Shown: positions 54,088 through 64,000 of the stretch, piece by piece
Layout of the letters: each line of letters begins with the position of its first letter
Numbering within the stretch: the stretch's first letter is position 1
NCBI RefSeq assembly: GCF_014042015.1
Contig: NZ_CP059493.1
Location: forward strand, 2,790,001-2,854,000
DNA length: 64,000 bases
Reading direction: 5' to 3'
Source of the DNA: Actinotalea sp. JY-7876
GTDB lineage: Bacteria > Actinomycetota > Actinomycetes > Actinomycetales > Cellulomonadaceae
Notes under the pieces: model-generated
Databases searched by the model: none
Told to the model about the DNA's origin: nothing
What the model saw: only the letters and a program-made list of their open reading frames with translations
Program-made: the position numbers and the translations under genes

Positions 54088-56574
54088 ATGACCTCGGTCC
54101 TGGATCGTCCGACGAGCTGGCCCCGACGGGACGTCGAACCCCTCTCCGCGCAGACGCTGGCGCGCGTGGACGCGTGGTGGCGCGCGGCGAACTACCTCTC
54201 CGTCGGCCAGATCTACCTTCTCGACAACCCGCTCCTCGCCGAGACCCTCCACCGCGACCACGTCAAGCCGCGGCTGCTGGGCCACTGGGGCACCACGCCC
54301 GGGCTCAACTTCATCTACGCGCACCTCAACCGCGTGATCCAGGAGCGCTCGCAGCAGACGCTCTACATCACCGGCCCGGGCCACGGCGGCCCGGGGCTGG
54401 TGGCCAACACCTACCTCGAGGGCACGTACTCCGAGGTCTACACGGACGTCACGCAGGACTCCGAGGGCATGCGGCGGCTCTTCCGCCAGTTCTCGTTCCC
54501 CGGCGGCATCCCCAGCCACGTCGCACCGGAGACGCCGGGGTCGATCCACGAGGGCGGCGAGCTCGGCTACGCCCTCTCGCACGCCTACGGCGCGGCCTTC
54601 GACAACCCCGACCTCCTGGTCGCCGCCGTCGTCGGTGACGGCGAGGCCGAGACCGGCCCGCTCGCCACGAGCTGGCACTCGAACAAGTTCGTCGACCCGC
54701 TGACCGACGGCGTCGTCCTGCCGATCCTGCACCTCAACGGCTACAAGATCGCCAACCCGACCGTGCTCGCCCGCATCCCCGAGGAGGAGCTCCTCGACCT
54801 CATGCGCGGGTACGGGCACACGCCGTACGTCGTCGCGGGCGGCTTCGACGGCGAGGACCCCGCGCTCGTGCACCAGCGCATGGCGCACGTGCTCGACGAG
54901 TGCCTCAACCAGATCGCCGAGATCAAGCAGGCGGCCCGCGAGGGCACGCTGGCCGAGCGGCCCCGCTGGCCCATGATCATCATGCGCACGCCGAAGGGCT
55001 GGACGTGCCCGCCCGTCATCGACGGCAAGCAGGTCGAGGACTCGTGGCGCTCCCACCAGGTCCCGCTCGCGAGCGCGCGCGACACCGACGAGCACCTCCA
55101 CGTCCTCGAGGGCTGGCTGAAGAGCTACCGCCCCGAGGAGCTCTTCGACGCCACCGGACGGCTCGTCGATGACGTCGCCGCCCTCGCCCCCGAGGGCGCG
55201 CTGCGGATGAGCGCGACGCCGTTCGCCAACGGCGGCCTGCTGCTGCGCGACCTGCGCCTGCCGGACTTCCGCGACTTCGCCGTCGAGGTCTCCTCCCCCG
55301 GCGGCACCATCGCCGAGGCGACGCGCGTGCTCGGCCGGTGGCTCGCCGCCGTCGTGGAGGCGAACCCCGAGACGTTCCGGATCTTCGGCCCGGACGAGAC
55401 GGCGTCGAACCGCCTGCAGGCCGTCTTCGAGGTGACGGACAAGCAGTGGGACGCGCAGATCCTGCCCCAGGACGACAACCTGGCCCGCGCCGGCCGGGTC
55501 GTCGAGATGCTCTCGGAGCACCAGTGCCAGGGCTGGCTGGAGGGCTACCTCCTCACCGGCCGCCACGGCATGTTCAGCTGCTACGAGGCCTTCATCCACA
55601 TCGTCGACTCGATGGTCAACCAGCACGCGAAGTGGCTCAAGGTCACCCGCGACATCCCGTGGCGCCGCCCGATCGCCTCGCTCAACTACCTGCTGACGTC
55701 GCACGTCTGGCGCCAGGACCACAACGGGTTCTCGCACCAGGACCCGGGCTTCATCGACCACGTGATGAACAAGAAGGCGGAGATCGTCCGCATCTACCTG
55801 CCGCCGGACGCCAACACCCTGCTCTCGACCTACGACCACTGCCTGCGCAGCCGCAACTACATCAACGTGGTGGTGGCCGGGAAGCAGCCGGCGCCGACGT
55901 TCCTGACGATGGACGAGGCGATCGCGCACTGCGCGCGCGGCCTCGGCATCTGGGAGTGGGCCGGCACGGAGGCGCGCGGCGAGGACCCGGACGTCGTGCT
56001 GGCGTGCGCGGGCGACGTGCCGACGCTCGAGGTGCTGGCCGCCGCCGACCTGCTGCGCCGGCACCTGCCCGACCTCAACGTGCGCGTGGTCAACGTCGTC
56101 GACCTCATGCGCCTGCAGGACGAGCGGGAGCACCCGCACGGCCTCGCGGACCGCGAGTTCGACACGATCTTCACGCCCGACAAGCCGGTGATCTTCGCCT
56201 ACCACGGCTACCCGTGGCTCATCCACCGCCTCACCTACCGCCGCACCGGGCACGGCAACATCCACGTGCGCGGCTACAAGGAGGAGGGCACCACGACGAC
56301 GCCCTTCGACATGGTGATGCTCAACGACCTGGACCGGTACCACCTGGTCATCGACGTCATCGACCGGGTCCCCGGCCTGGGGACCCGCGCGGCCGAGCTG
56401 CGCCAGGAGATGGTCGACGCCCGCCTGGCGGCGCGGCAGTACACCCGGGAGCACGGCGAGGACATCCCGGAGGTCAGGGACTGGGTCTGGCCCGACGCGG
56501 GCGAGACCGGCACCGAGGTCGGCGGGCCGCAGGGGCTCGGCGGCGCGGCGGTCACCGGCGGTGACAACGAGTAG
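54088..56574 (+). CDS. xfp: Phosphoketolase (xylulose-5-P/fructose-6-P)
   Basis: This 828-residue thiamine-diphosphate enzyme cleaves xylulose 5-phosphate or fructose 6-phosphate with phosphate to yield acetyl phosphate. It shows [16 protein letters not shown], the GPGHGGPG loop (96-103), the TPP motif GDGEAETGP...SWHSNKF (183-201), [11 protein letters not shown], and the late [13 protein letters not shown] segment of the family. Length is normal. ATG 54088 is preceded by GAGGAGGAG. pta and ackA follow on the same strand, so acetyl phosphate can go to acetyl-CoA or to acetate plus ATP. Confidence 0.97.
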   Translation: MTSVLDRPTSWPRRDVEPLSAQTLARVDAWWRAANYLSVGQIYLLDNPLLAETLHRDHVKPRLLGHWGTTPGLNFIYAHLNRVIQERSQQTLYITGPGHGGPGLVANTYLEGTYSEVYTDVTQDSEGMRRLFRQFSFPGGIPSHVAPETPGSIHEGGELGYALSHAYGAAFDNPDLLVAAVVGDGEAETGPLATSWHSNKFVDPLTDGVVLPILHLNGYKIANPTVLARIPEEELLDLMRGYGHTPYVVAGGFDGEDPALVHQRMAHVLDECLNQIAEIKQAAREGTLAERPRWPMIIMRTPKGWTCPPVIDGKQVEDSWRSHQVPLASARDTDEHLHVLEGWLKSYRPEELFDATGRLVDDVAALAPEGALRMSATPFANGGLLLRDLRLPDFRDFAVEVSSPGGTIAEATRVLGRWLAAVVEANPETFRIFGPDETASNRLQAVFEVTDKQWDAQILPQDDNLARAGRVVEMLSEHQCQGWLEGYLLTGRHGMFSCYEAFIHIVDSMVNQHAKWLKVTRDIPWRRPIASLNYLLTSHVWRQDHNGFSHQDPGFIDHVMNKKAEIVRIYLPPDANTLLSTYDHCLRSRNYINVVVAGKQPAPTFLTMDEAIAHCARGLGIWEWAGTEARGEDPDVVLACAGDVPTLEVLAAADLLRRHLPDLNVRVVNVVDLMRLQDEREHPHGLADREFDTIFTPDKPVIFAYHGYPWLIHRLTYRRTGHGNIHVRGYKEEGTTTTPFDMVMLNDLDRYHLVIDVIDRVPGLGTRAAELRQEMVDARLAARQYTREHGEDIPEVRDWVWPDAGETGTEVGGPQGLGGAAVTGGDNE

Positions 56575-56672
56575 GCCCGCCCGTACCCGGGCATGATCAG
56601 ATCGGCACGACCGCCGGGCCCCCACCCCGGGCCGGCGGGCACCAACCGCGCGACAACAGGTTAGGAACACCC

Positions 56673-58777
56673 GTGGCACGCAGCATCTACATCACCAGCG
56701 CCGAGGGCGAGACCGGCAAGTCCACCGTCGCCCTGGGCGTGGTGGACCTCCTCACCCGCAGCGTGCAGAAGGTCGGGGTCTTCCGCCCCGTCGCGCGCGA
56801 GACGCGCCAGCGCGACTACGTGCTCGACCTCCTCCTCGCGCACGACGGCGTCGACCTGTCGTACGACGAGTGCGTGGGCGTCACGTACGAGGAGGTGCAC
56901 GCGGACCCCGAGGCGGCGCTCGCCCGCATCGTCTCGCGGTACCACGAGGTCGAGCGGCAGTGCGACGTCGTCGTCATCGTCGGCACCGACTACACGGACG
57001 TCGCAGGCCCGACGGAGCTCGCGTACAACGCGCGCATCGCCGTCAACCTGGGCGCTCCGGTGCTGCTGGTGGTCCGCGGCCTGGGCCGTCGCCCGGACGA
57101 GATCCGCAGCATGGTCGACGTCTGCTTCGCGGAGCTGAGCGCGCAGCACGCCGAGGTCATCGGCGTGATCGCGAACCGCTGCGCGCCGCAGGAGCTCGTC
57201 ACGGTGCGCGCGGCCCTGAACACCGCCGTCCCGGCGTGGGTGCTGCCCGAGAACCAGCTCCTCAACGCGCCCACGGTGCGCGCCCTCATGGAGTCGGTCG
57301 GCGGGCGCCTGGCCGCCGGTGACGAGGAGCTGCTCTCCCGCGAGGCGCTCGACCTGCTGGTCGGGGCGATGTCCATCGAGCACCTGCTCGACAAGCTCAC
57401 CGACGGCGCCGTCGTCATCACCCCCGGGGACCGCTCGGACATCCTGCTCGGGCTGCTCATGGCGAACGCCGCCGAGGGCTTCCCGTCGCTCGCCGGGATC
57501 ATCCTCAACGGCGGCTTCTACCCGCCGTCGCCGGTCGCCCGCCTGGTCAACGGCCTGGGTCAGCGCCTGCCGATCATCCAGACGGACATGGGCACGTTCC
57601 GCACGGCCAGTGCCGCCGCCGGCACCCGCGGGCGCCTGTCCTCGGAGTCGCAGCGCAAGATCGACACGGCGCTCGCGATCTTCGACAAGCACGTGGACGG
57701 CACCACGCTGCTCGAGCGACTCGACGTCTCGCGCCCGAGCGTCGTGACGCCGCTGATGTTCGAGTACGAGCTCCTCGACCGGGCACGCTCGGACCGCAAG
57801 CACATCGTGCTGCCCGAGGGCGGCGACGACCGGATCCTGCGCGCCGCGAGCACGCTGCTGCAGCGCGGGGTCGCCGACCTCACGATCCTCGGCAGCGAGC
57901 CCGCGATCCGCGCCCGGGCCACCGAGCTCGGCCTCGACATCACCGCGGCGACGATCATCGACCCGCGCGACGGCGAGCTGCACGAGCGGTTCGCGCACGA
58001 GTACGCCGAGATGCGCAAGCACAAGGGCATGACGGTCGAGCGGGCCCGGGAGATCGTGGGCTCGGTCTCCTACTTCGGCACCATGATGGTCCAGCTCGGC
58101 ATCGCGGACGGCATGGTCTCGGGCGCGATGCACACGACGGCGCACACCATCAAGCCGTCCTTCGAGATCATCAAGACCGTCCCGGGCGTGAGCATCGTCT
58201 CGAGCGTCTTCCTCATGTGCCTCGACGACCGCGTGCTGGTCTACGGCGACTGCGCCGTGAACCCCGACCCGACGGCCGCGCAGCTCGCCGACATCGCGAT
58301 CTCCTCCGCCGCGACGGCCGTGCAGTTCGGCATCGAGCCGCGGATCGCGATGCTGTCCTACTCGACGGGCGAGTCCGGGACGGGCGCCGACGTCGACAAG
58401 GTGCGCGCCGCGACCGCGCTCGTGCGCGAGCGCCGCCCCGACCTGTCCGTCGAGGGCCCCATCCAGTACGACGCCGCCGTCGACGCCTCGGTCGCCAAGA
58501 CCAAGATGCCCGACTCGAGCGTGGCCGGGCGGGCGACCGTCCTGATCTTCCCGGACCTCAACACGGGCAACAACACCTACAAGGCCGTGCAGCGCACGGC
58601 CGGCGCGGTCGCCATCGGCCCCGTGCTCCAGGGCCTCCGCAAGCCGGTCAACGACCTGTCGCGCGGCGCCCTCGTCCAGGACATCGTCAACACGGTCGCG
58701 ATCACCGCGATCCAGGCCCAGCAGGAGGACGTGGCCGCCCAGGCGGCGGTCCCCACGTCGCCCGAGGAGGCACGCGC

Positions 58778-58781
<4 letters not shown>
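56673..58781 (+). CDS. pta: Phosphate acetyltransferase, long form
   Basis: This 702-residue enzyme interconverts acetyl phosphate and acetyl-CoA. The N-terminal P-loop/BioD-like domain starts SIYITSAEGETGKSTVALGVVDLL; a central DRTGG domain follows (about 210-320), and the C-terminal PTA_PTB catalytic domain (about 370-690) contains KHIVLPEGGDDRILRAA, SYSTGESGTGADVDKVRAA, FPDLNTGNNTYKAVQR and GPVLQGLRKPVNDLSRG. The GTG at 56673 has AGGA upstream, 98 bp after xfp. Its stop overlaps the ackA start (ATGA). Confidence 0.97.
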
Positions 58782-60028
<1,247 letters not shown>

Positions 60029-60034
60029 CGCCGG

Positions 60035-60068
60035 CGACGGGCGCCCACCCCGCGGTGGGCGCCCGTCG
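60035..60068. terminator. Terminator after ackA, shared with the convergent gene
   Basis: A perfect 15-bp stem (60035-60049 with 60054-60068, CGACGGGCGCCCACC) with a 4-nt loop CCGC lies 6 bp beyond the ackA stop and 14 bp beyond the stop of the aldehyde dehydrogenase gene. Confidence 0.75.
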
Positions 60069-60082
60069 TCGTCCGGCCGGCC

Positions 60083-61678
60083 CTACGGCAGCCGCAGCGT
60101 CTTCGCCGCGCGCAGCACGCCCGTGAACAGGCGCGTCCACCGCTCGCCCGGCAGCGCGTAGAGGCGCCCGAGCCCGAGCCCGTGGTGCGTGCCCCGCTGC
60201 ACCACGACGGCCTGCGTCCGCGTCACGGCGTGGACGCCCTCGACCCCGTGCCGCCGCCCGAGGCCGGACGCCTTGACGCCGCCCATGGGCGCGGCCGTGC
60301 TCCCCCACGCGGCGGCGTACCCGTCGTTGACGCCCACCGCGCCGACCTCCAGGCGCGCCGCGATGCGCCGCGCGCGCGCGACGTCGCGGCACCACACGCT
60401 CGCGGCCAGCCCCATGTCGCTGCCGTTCACCAGCTCGACCGCGTGGTCGTCGTCGCGCACGCGCTGCACGGAGACGACCGGCCCGAAGGTCTCCTCGCCC
60501 GCGACGACGGCGTCCGGGGGCACGCGGTCGAGCACCGTCGGCTCGAAGACGTACGGCCCGACGTCACGGCGGTGCACGCCGCCGGCGAGCACGACGGCGC
60601 CCCGGGCGACGGCGTCCTCGACGTGGTGGTGCACGCGCTCGAGCTGGGCCGCTGACGTGAGCGAGCCGACGTCGGCCGTGTAGTCCAGGGCGGCGCCGAG
60701 GCGCAGCGCCCGCACGCGCGGGACGAGCTCGGCGAGGAACGCGTCGGCCACCGCCTCGTGGACGAGCAGGCGCTCGGTCGAGACGCACAGCTGCCCGCTG
60801 TTCGAGAAGCAGGCCCGGACCACGCCCTCCGCCGTGACGGCGAGGTCCACGTCCTGGGTCACGTAGAGCGCGTTCTTGCCCCCGAGCTCGAGCGTCGCAC
60901 CGACCAGCGCCTCGCCGGCCTGCGCGGCGACCCGGCGCCCCGTCGCGGTCGAGCCGGTGAAGACGACGTGGTCGACCGCGCCGACGAGCGCGCCGCCCAC
61001 CTCCCCGCCGCCGGCGACCACCTGGAGCAGCCCGGGCGGCAGGCCGGCCTCCTGGGCCAGCGCGGCGCCCCAGAGCGCGACGAGGGTGGTCTGCGGGTCC
61101 GGCTTGACCACCACCGCGTTGCCCGCGACGAGCGCGGGCAGCGCGTCGCCCAGGGACAGGTTCAGCGGGTAGTTGAACGGCGCCACCACGCCGACCACGC
61201 CGACCGGGTGGCGCAGCACGCGCGCGGCGGTGAGCCCGGGCACGAGGCCGGGCACGGACCGCGGCGCCAGGTACGCCGCCGCGCGGCGCCCGTAGTGCCG
61301 GGCCAGCAGCGCGACGTCGGCCACCTCCTCGTACGCGCTGCTGCGCGCCTTGCCGTTCTCGAGCTGCAGGAGGTCCAGGGCCTCGGACTGCCGGTCGAGC
61401 ACCAGGTCGTGCAGGCGCAGGAGCACCGCGGCGCGCCGCGCGACGGGCACCGCGGCCCACGCCCGCTGCGCCCGTCGCGCCGCGGCGACGGCGCGCGCGA
61501 CGTCGCCGGTCGTGGACTGCGGCACCTCGGCGAGCGGCGCACCGTCGAGCGGGCTGTGCACCAGGACGGGGGGTCCGCTCGCGACGAGCCGCCGCGTCAG
61601 GGCGGCGACGTCGTCGGGCTCCAGCGCCCACGTCGCCGCCGGGTCGGTCTCGGGGTCCACGAGGTCGGCGTCGGCCAT
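60083..61678 (-). CDS. Aldehyde dehydrogenase, succinate-semialdehyde type
   Basis: A 531-residue NAD(P)-dependent dehydrogenase: GVVGVVAPFNYPLNLSLGDALPALVAGNAVVVKPDPQT (cofactor), FTGSTATGRRVA, general base Glu in LELGGKNALYV, catalytic Cys in FSNSGQLCVSTERL, and EETFGPVV. The overall pattern is closest to actinobacterial succinic semialdehyde dehydrogenase GabD2, which would link 2-oxoglutarate or GABA to succinate; substrate is inferred. It lies 9 bp after ptsI on the same strand and probably shares its transcript. Confidence 0.88.
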   Translation of the reverse strand: MADADLVDPETDPAATWALEPDDVAALTRRLVASGPPVLVHSPLDGAPLAEVPQSTTGDVARAVAAARRAQRAWAAVPVARRAAVLLRLHDLVLDRQSEALDLLQLENGKARSSAYEEVADVALLARHYGRRAAAYLAPRSVPGLVPGLTAARVLRHPVGVVGVVAPFNYPLNLSLGDALPALVAGNAVVVKPDPQTTLVALWGAALAQEAGLPPGLLQVVAGGGEVGGALVGAVDHVVFTGSTATGRRVAAQAGEALVGATLELGGKNALYVTQDVDLAVTAEGVVRACFSNSGQLCVSTERLLVHEAVADAFLAELVPRVRALRLGAALDYTADVGSLTSAAQLERVHHHVEDAVARGAVVLAGGVHRRDVGPYVFEPTVLDRVPPDAVVAGEETFGPVVSVQRVRDDDHAVELVNGSDMGLAASVWCRDVARARRIAARLEVGAVGVNDGYAAAWGSTAAPMGGVKASGLGRRHGVEGVHAVTRTQAVVVQRGTHHGLGLGRLYALPGERWTRLFTGVLRAAKTLRLP

Positions 61679-61687
61679 CCGCCCAGG

Positions 61688-63379
61688 CTAGGCGAGGGCG
61701 AGGACCTCGCGGACCTCGGGATCCACGAGCGCGAGCGCCGCCGCGCGCGCGTCGACGGCGGTGCGCGCCGCCCGCGCCGCCGCCGCGACCTCACGGCACC
61801 GCTCCAGGTCGTGCCGCGACAGCGCGAACCGGACGCCTGGCACCGCGGCGGGCGACATGGACAACGAGGTCACGCCCATGCCGACCAGGGCGAGGGCCAT
61901 CGCCGGGTCCGACGCGGACTCGCCGCACACGCCCACGGGCTTGCCCGCCTCGACGCCGGCCGTCGCCACGGACGCGACGAGGTCCAGGACCGCCGGCTGC
62001 CAGGGGTCGAGCAGGTCCCCGAGCTCGCCGAGCAGGCGGTCGGTGGCCATCGTGTACTGCGCCAGGTCGTTGGTGCCGAGCGAGACGAAGTCGACCTCGG
62101 CGAGCAGGTCGCGCGCGCGCAGGGCGGCCGAGGGGACCTCGACCATGACGCCGACCGTCGCGACACCCTCCTCGCGCGCGATCGCCGCGAACTGCGCCGC
62201 CTCCTCCACCGTGGCGACCATGGGCGCCATGACCCACGGCTCACCGCCCGTCTCCGCGGCCGCGCGGGCGATCGCCCGCAGCTGCGTCCGCAGCAGGTCC
62301 TCGGCGGTCCGCACGAGGCGGTAGCCGCGCACGCCGAGGGCCGGGTTCTCCTCGCCCGGCCGGGTGACGAACGCCAGCGGCTTGTCCGCCCCCGCGTCGA
62401 GCGTGCGGACGACGACCTTGCGCCCGCCGAGCGCCGTCAGCGCGCGGGCGTACGTCGCGGCCTGCTCGTCCTCGGTGGGCGCGCTGGTCCGCCCGAGGAA
62501 CAGGACCTCGGTCCGGAACAGGCCGACGCCCTCGACGCCCTCGCCCACCCGCTCGGCGTCCTCGGCGGTGCCGATGTTCGCGAGCAGCCCGACGGCGTGC
62601 CCGTCGCGCGTCGCGCCCGGGCCGGTCGCCTCCGCGAGCGCCGCGAGTGCCCGCCCGCGCACGCGGGCACGCTCGACGACGTCCTCGTCCGGGTCGGGCG
62701 TCACGGTCCCCGCCGCCGCGTCGACGGCGACGACGCGCCCCGCCTCGAGCGCCGACGCGCCGGTGACCTGCACGACGCACGGGATGCCCAGCTGGCCCGC
62801 GATGATCGCGGTGTGCCCCGTCGGGCCGCCCTGCTCGATGACGATGCCGAGCACCTTGTCGAGGTCCAGGGCGGCGGTGTCCGCGGGCGAGAGGTCCAGC
62901 GCGACGACGACGGACGGCTCGTCCAGGGGCGGGACGCCCGGCTCCGGCCGGCCCTGGAGGCGCGCGACGACGCGGTCACGGACGCTCACGAGGTCGGTGA
63001 CGCGCTCCGCGAAGTAGCCGCCGAGCGCGCTGAAGGTGGTGACGAACTCCCCGACCGCGCGGTCGACGGCGACGTCGGGCGCGCTGCCCTCCTCGACGCG
63101 CCGGCGCGCGCCGGCCCGCAGCTCCGGGTCGTTCGCCATCATCGCCGTCGCACCGAGCACCTCGGCGATCGTGCCCCCGGCGGCGTCGGCGCGCTCCTGC
63201 AGCGCCGCGGCGACGGCCGTGAACGCCTCGTCGACCGCCGCCAGCGCCGCGGGCACGTCGGAGGGCGGCGGCGCGTCCGTGTCGACGCCGGGCGCGGGGT
63301 GCGCGCGCGCGACGGGGCCGACGACGGCGCCGCGTCCGACGCCGAAGCCGTGCAGGACGCCGGTCGTGGAGGAGCTCAT
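61688..63379 (-). CDS. ptsI: PTS enzyme I (phosphoenolpyruvate-protein phosphotransferase)
   Basis: This 563-residue enzyme takes phosphate from PEP to HPr. The phosphorylated His is in GGPTGHTAIIAGQLGIPCVV. The PEP-binding barrel has GLFRTEVLFL, VRTLDAGADKPL, ENPALGVRGYRL, GVMVEVPSAAL, VSLGTNDLAQYTMATDR and the Cys in VGVCGESASDP. ATG 63379 has GAGGA at 8-nt spacing; ATG 63388 is a weaker alternative. A 1-phosphofructokinase gene lies 47 bp upstream, so this looks like the right part of a fructose PTS locus continuing beyond the window. Confidence 0.95.
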   Translation of the reverse strand: MSSSTTGVLHGFGVGRGAVVGPVARAHPAPGVDTDAPPPSDVPAALAAVDEAFTAVAAALQERADAAGGTIAEVLGATAMMANDPELRAGARRRVEEGSAPDVAVDRAVGEFVTTFSALGGYFAERVTDLVSVRDRVVARLQGRPEPGVPPLDEPSVVVALDLSPADTAALDLDKVLGIVIEQGGPTGHTAIIAGQLGIPCVVQVTGASALEAGRVVAVDAAAGTVTPDPDEDVVERARVRGRALAALAEATGPGATRDGHAVGLLANIGTAEDAERVGEGVEGVGLFRTEVLFLGRTSAPTEDEQAATYARALTALGGRKVVVRTLDAGADKPLAFVTRPGEENPALGVRGYRLVRTAEDLLRTQLRAIARAAAETGGEPWVMAPMVATVEEAAQFAAIAREEGVATVGVMVEVPSAALRARDLLAEVDFVSLGTNDLAQYTMATDRLLGELGDLLDPWQPAVLDLVASVATAGVEAGKPVGVCGESASDPAMALALVGMGVTSLSMSPAAVPGVRFALSRHDLERCREVAAAARAARTAVDARAAALALVDPEVREVLALA

Positions 63380-63426
63380 GGCACCCATCCTCGCACCGGC
63401 TCCGCCACCCTCGGGCGCCACCGGCG

Positions 63427-64000
63427 TCACAGCTCCTTGAGCGCGAGGTCGGGGTCCGGCTCCTCGACGACGCGCACGTCCGCGAGGCGGATGTCCGCGG
63501 GGTCGGGCACCGCGGTGCCCGGCAGGAGGACGGCGGCCCGGCCCCACGCCACGGCGGTCGCCAGCCGCCGCGCCGGTGCGGCACCGGCGGCCGCGAGGAA
63601 GCCCGCCAGCGTGACGTCACCCGCGCCGACGGTCGAGGCCGGGACGAGCGCCGGACCGCCGGCCCAGGCGACCCGCTCCGCGTCGACGAGCAGCGCCCCG
63701 TGGGGGCCCAGGCTCACCAGGACCTGGCGCGTGCCGCGCGCCACGAGCTCGCGCGCCGCGTCGACCACGTCGCCGACGACGACGAGGTCGCGCCCCACGA
63801 GCTCGCCCAGCTCCTCGTCGTTGGGCTTGACGACGTCCAGGCCCCCCGCCGCGACCGCGGCCGCGAGCGGGGCGCCGGACGAGTCGAGCGCGCAGGGCAC
63901 GCCGTGCCGGCCCGCGAGCGCGGCGAGCCGGACGAAGAAGTCGTCTGCGGCGCCCGCCGGCAGGCTCCCGGCACCGACGACGCCGCCCGCCCCGGCCGCG
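63427..64000 (-). CDS. fruK: 1-phosphofructokinase (PfkB family), 5' end beyond window
   Basis: The frame is open to the window edge; about 190 C-terminal residues are seen. Landmarks are GAGSLPAGAADDFFVRLAALA, VKPNDEELGELVG, and STVGAGDVTLAGFLAA holding the catalytic Asp of the PfkB GAGD motif, where the usual Ser after Asp is Val. The GSLP and KPNxEEL features favour 1-phosphofructokinase over ribokinase, and the ptsI neighbour supports fructose uptake by the PTS; tagatose-6-phosphate kinase is an alternative reading. Confidence 0.82.
   Translation of the reverse strand, partial: AAGAGGVVGAGSLPAGAADDFFVRLAALAGRHGVPCALDSSGAPLAAAVAAGGLDVVKPNDEELGELVGRDLVVVGDVVDAARELVARGTRQVLVSLGPHGALLVDAERVAWAGGPALVPASTVGAGDVTLAGFLAAAGAAPARRLATAVAWGRAAVLLPGTAVPDPADIRLADVRVVEEPDPDLALKEL

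Overview
The window is about 64 kb of very GC-rich actinobacterial chromosome. The set of genes (NADP-type icd, mdh with a DUF3017 neighbour, sucCD, DUF6350, purN, purH, PcrA, guaA, DUF3817, DUF222-HNH, SURF1, xfp-pta-ackA) and the presence of a chemoreceptor and a large secreted starch-degrading enzyme suggest a motile Cellulomonas-like member of the Micrococcales; this assignment is inference from gene content. No rRNA, tRNA, transposase, prophage or CRISPR array was seen.

Layout. 1-7.2 kb: the end of a sugar-binding protein, a small Trp/Pro-rich protein, then a GntR regulator, allophanate hydrolase and a NitT/TauT-type ABC transporter forming a nitrogen-acquisition operon. 7.2-13.1 kb: one secreted amylase-pullulanase of 1958 residues with a Trp-rich tail and a palindromic operator. 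13.3-16.5 kb: a repeat-bearing membrane protein and a translationally coupled cassette of an Lgt-like membrane enzyme, a multi-cluster radical SAM enzyme resembling MJ0619/tetraether lipid synthase, and a small membrane protein; this is the best candidate for an under-described system. 16.6-28.1 kb: housekeeping metabolism (DUF167, lipoprotein, mdh, icd, a flavin reductase, purH with a ZTP riboswitch, purN, DUF6350, sucD, sucC). 28.3-33 kb: small envelope proteins, an OmpA-like protein, a 395-bp intergenic region with two copies of a 116-bp repeat carrying long hairpins, and pcrA.

33-45.3 kb: a chemoreceptor, a PspC-linked two-component system with its divergent PspC/toastrack-type protein, a glycosyltransferase, a diguanylate cyclase, guaA, and a partly decayed tandem duplication of a DUF3817/membrane-protein pair. 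45.4-54 kb: a heterodimeric ABC exporter whose two ATPase domains have complementary defects, a DUF222-HNH nuclease with a possible SOS box, a DinB-like/AraC divergent pair, DUF664, ArfB and SURF1. 54-60 kb: phosphoketolase, phosphate acetyltransferase and acetate kinase, a complete bifid-shunt branch to acetate and ATP. 60-64 kb: an aldehyde dehydrogenase, PTS enzyme I and a 1-phosphofructokinase cut by the window edge.

Two expression themes recur. Many genes are translationally coupled through 4-bp overlaps (GTGA, ATGA, and one CTGA). Several genes have a TANNNT -10-like hexamer ending 6-7 nt before the start codon, with no Shine-Dalgarno sequence at normal spacing, as expected for leaderless mRNAs.
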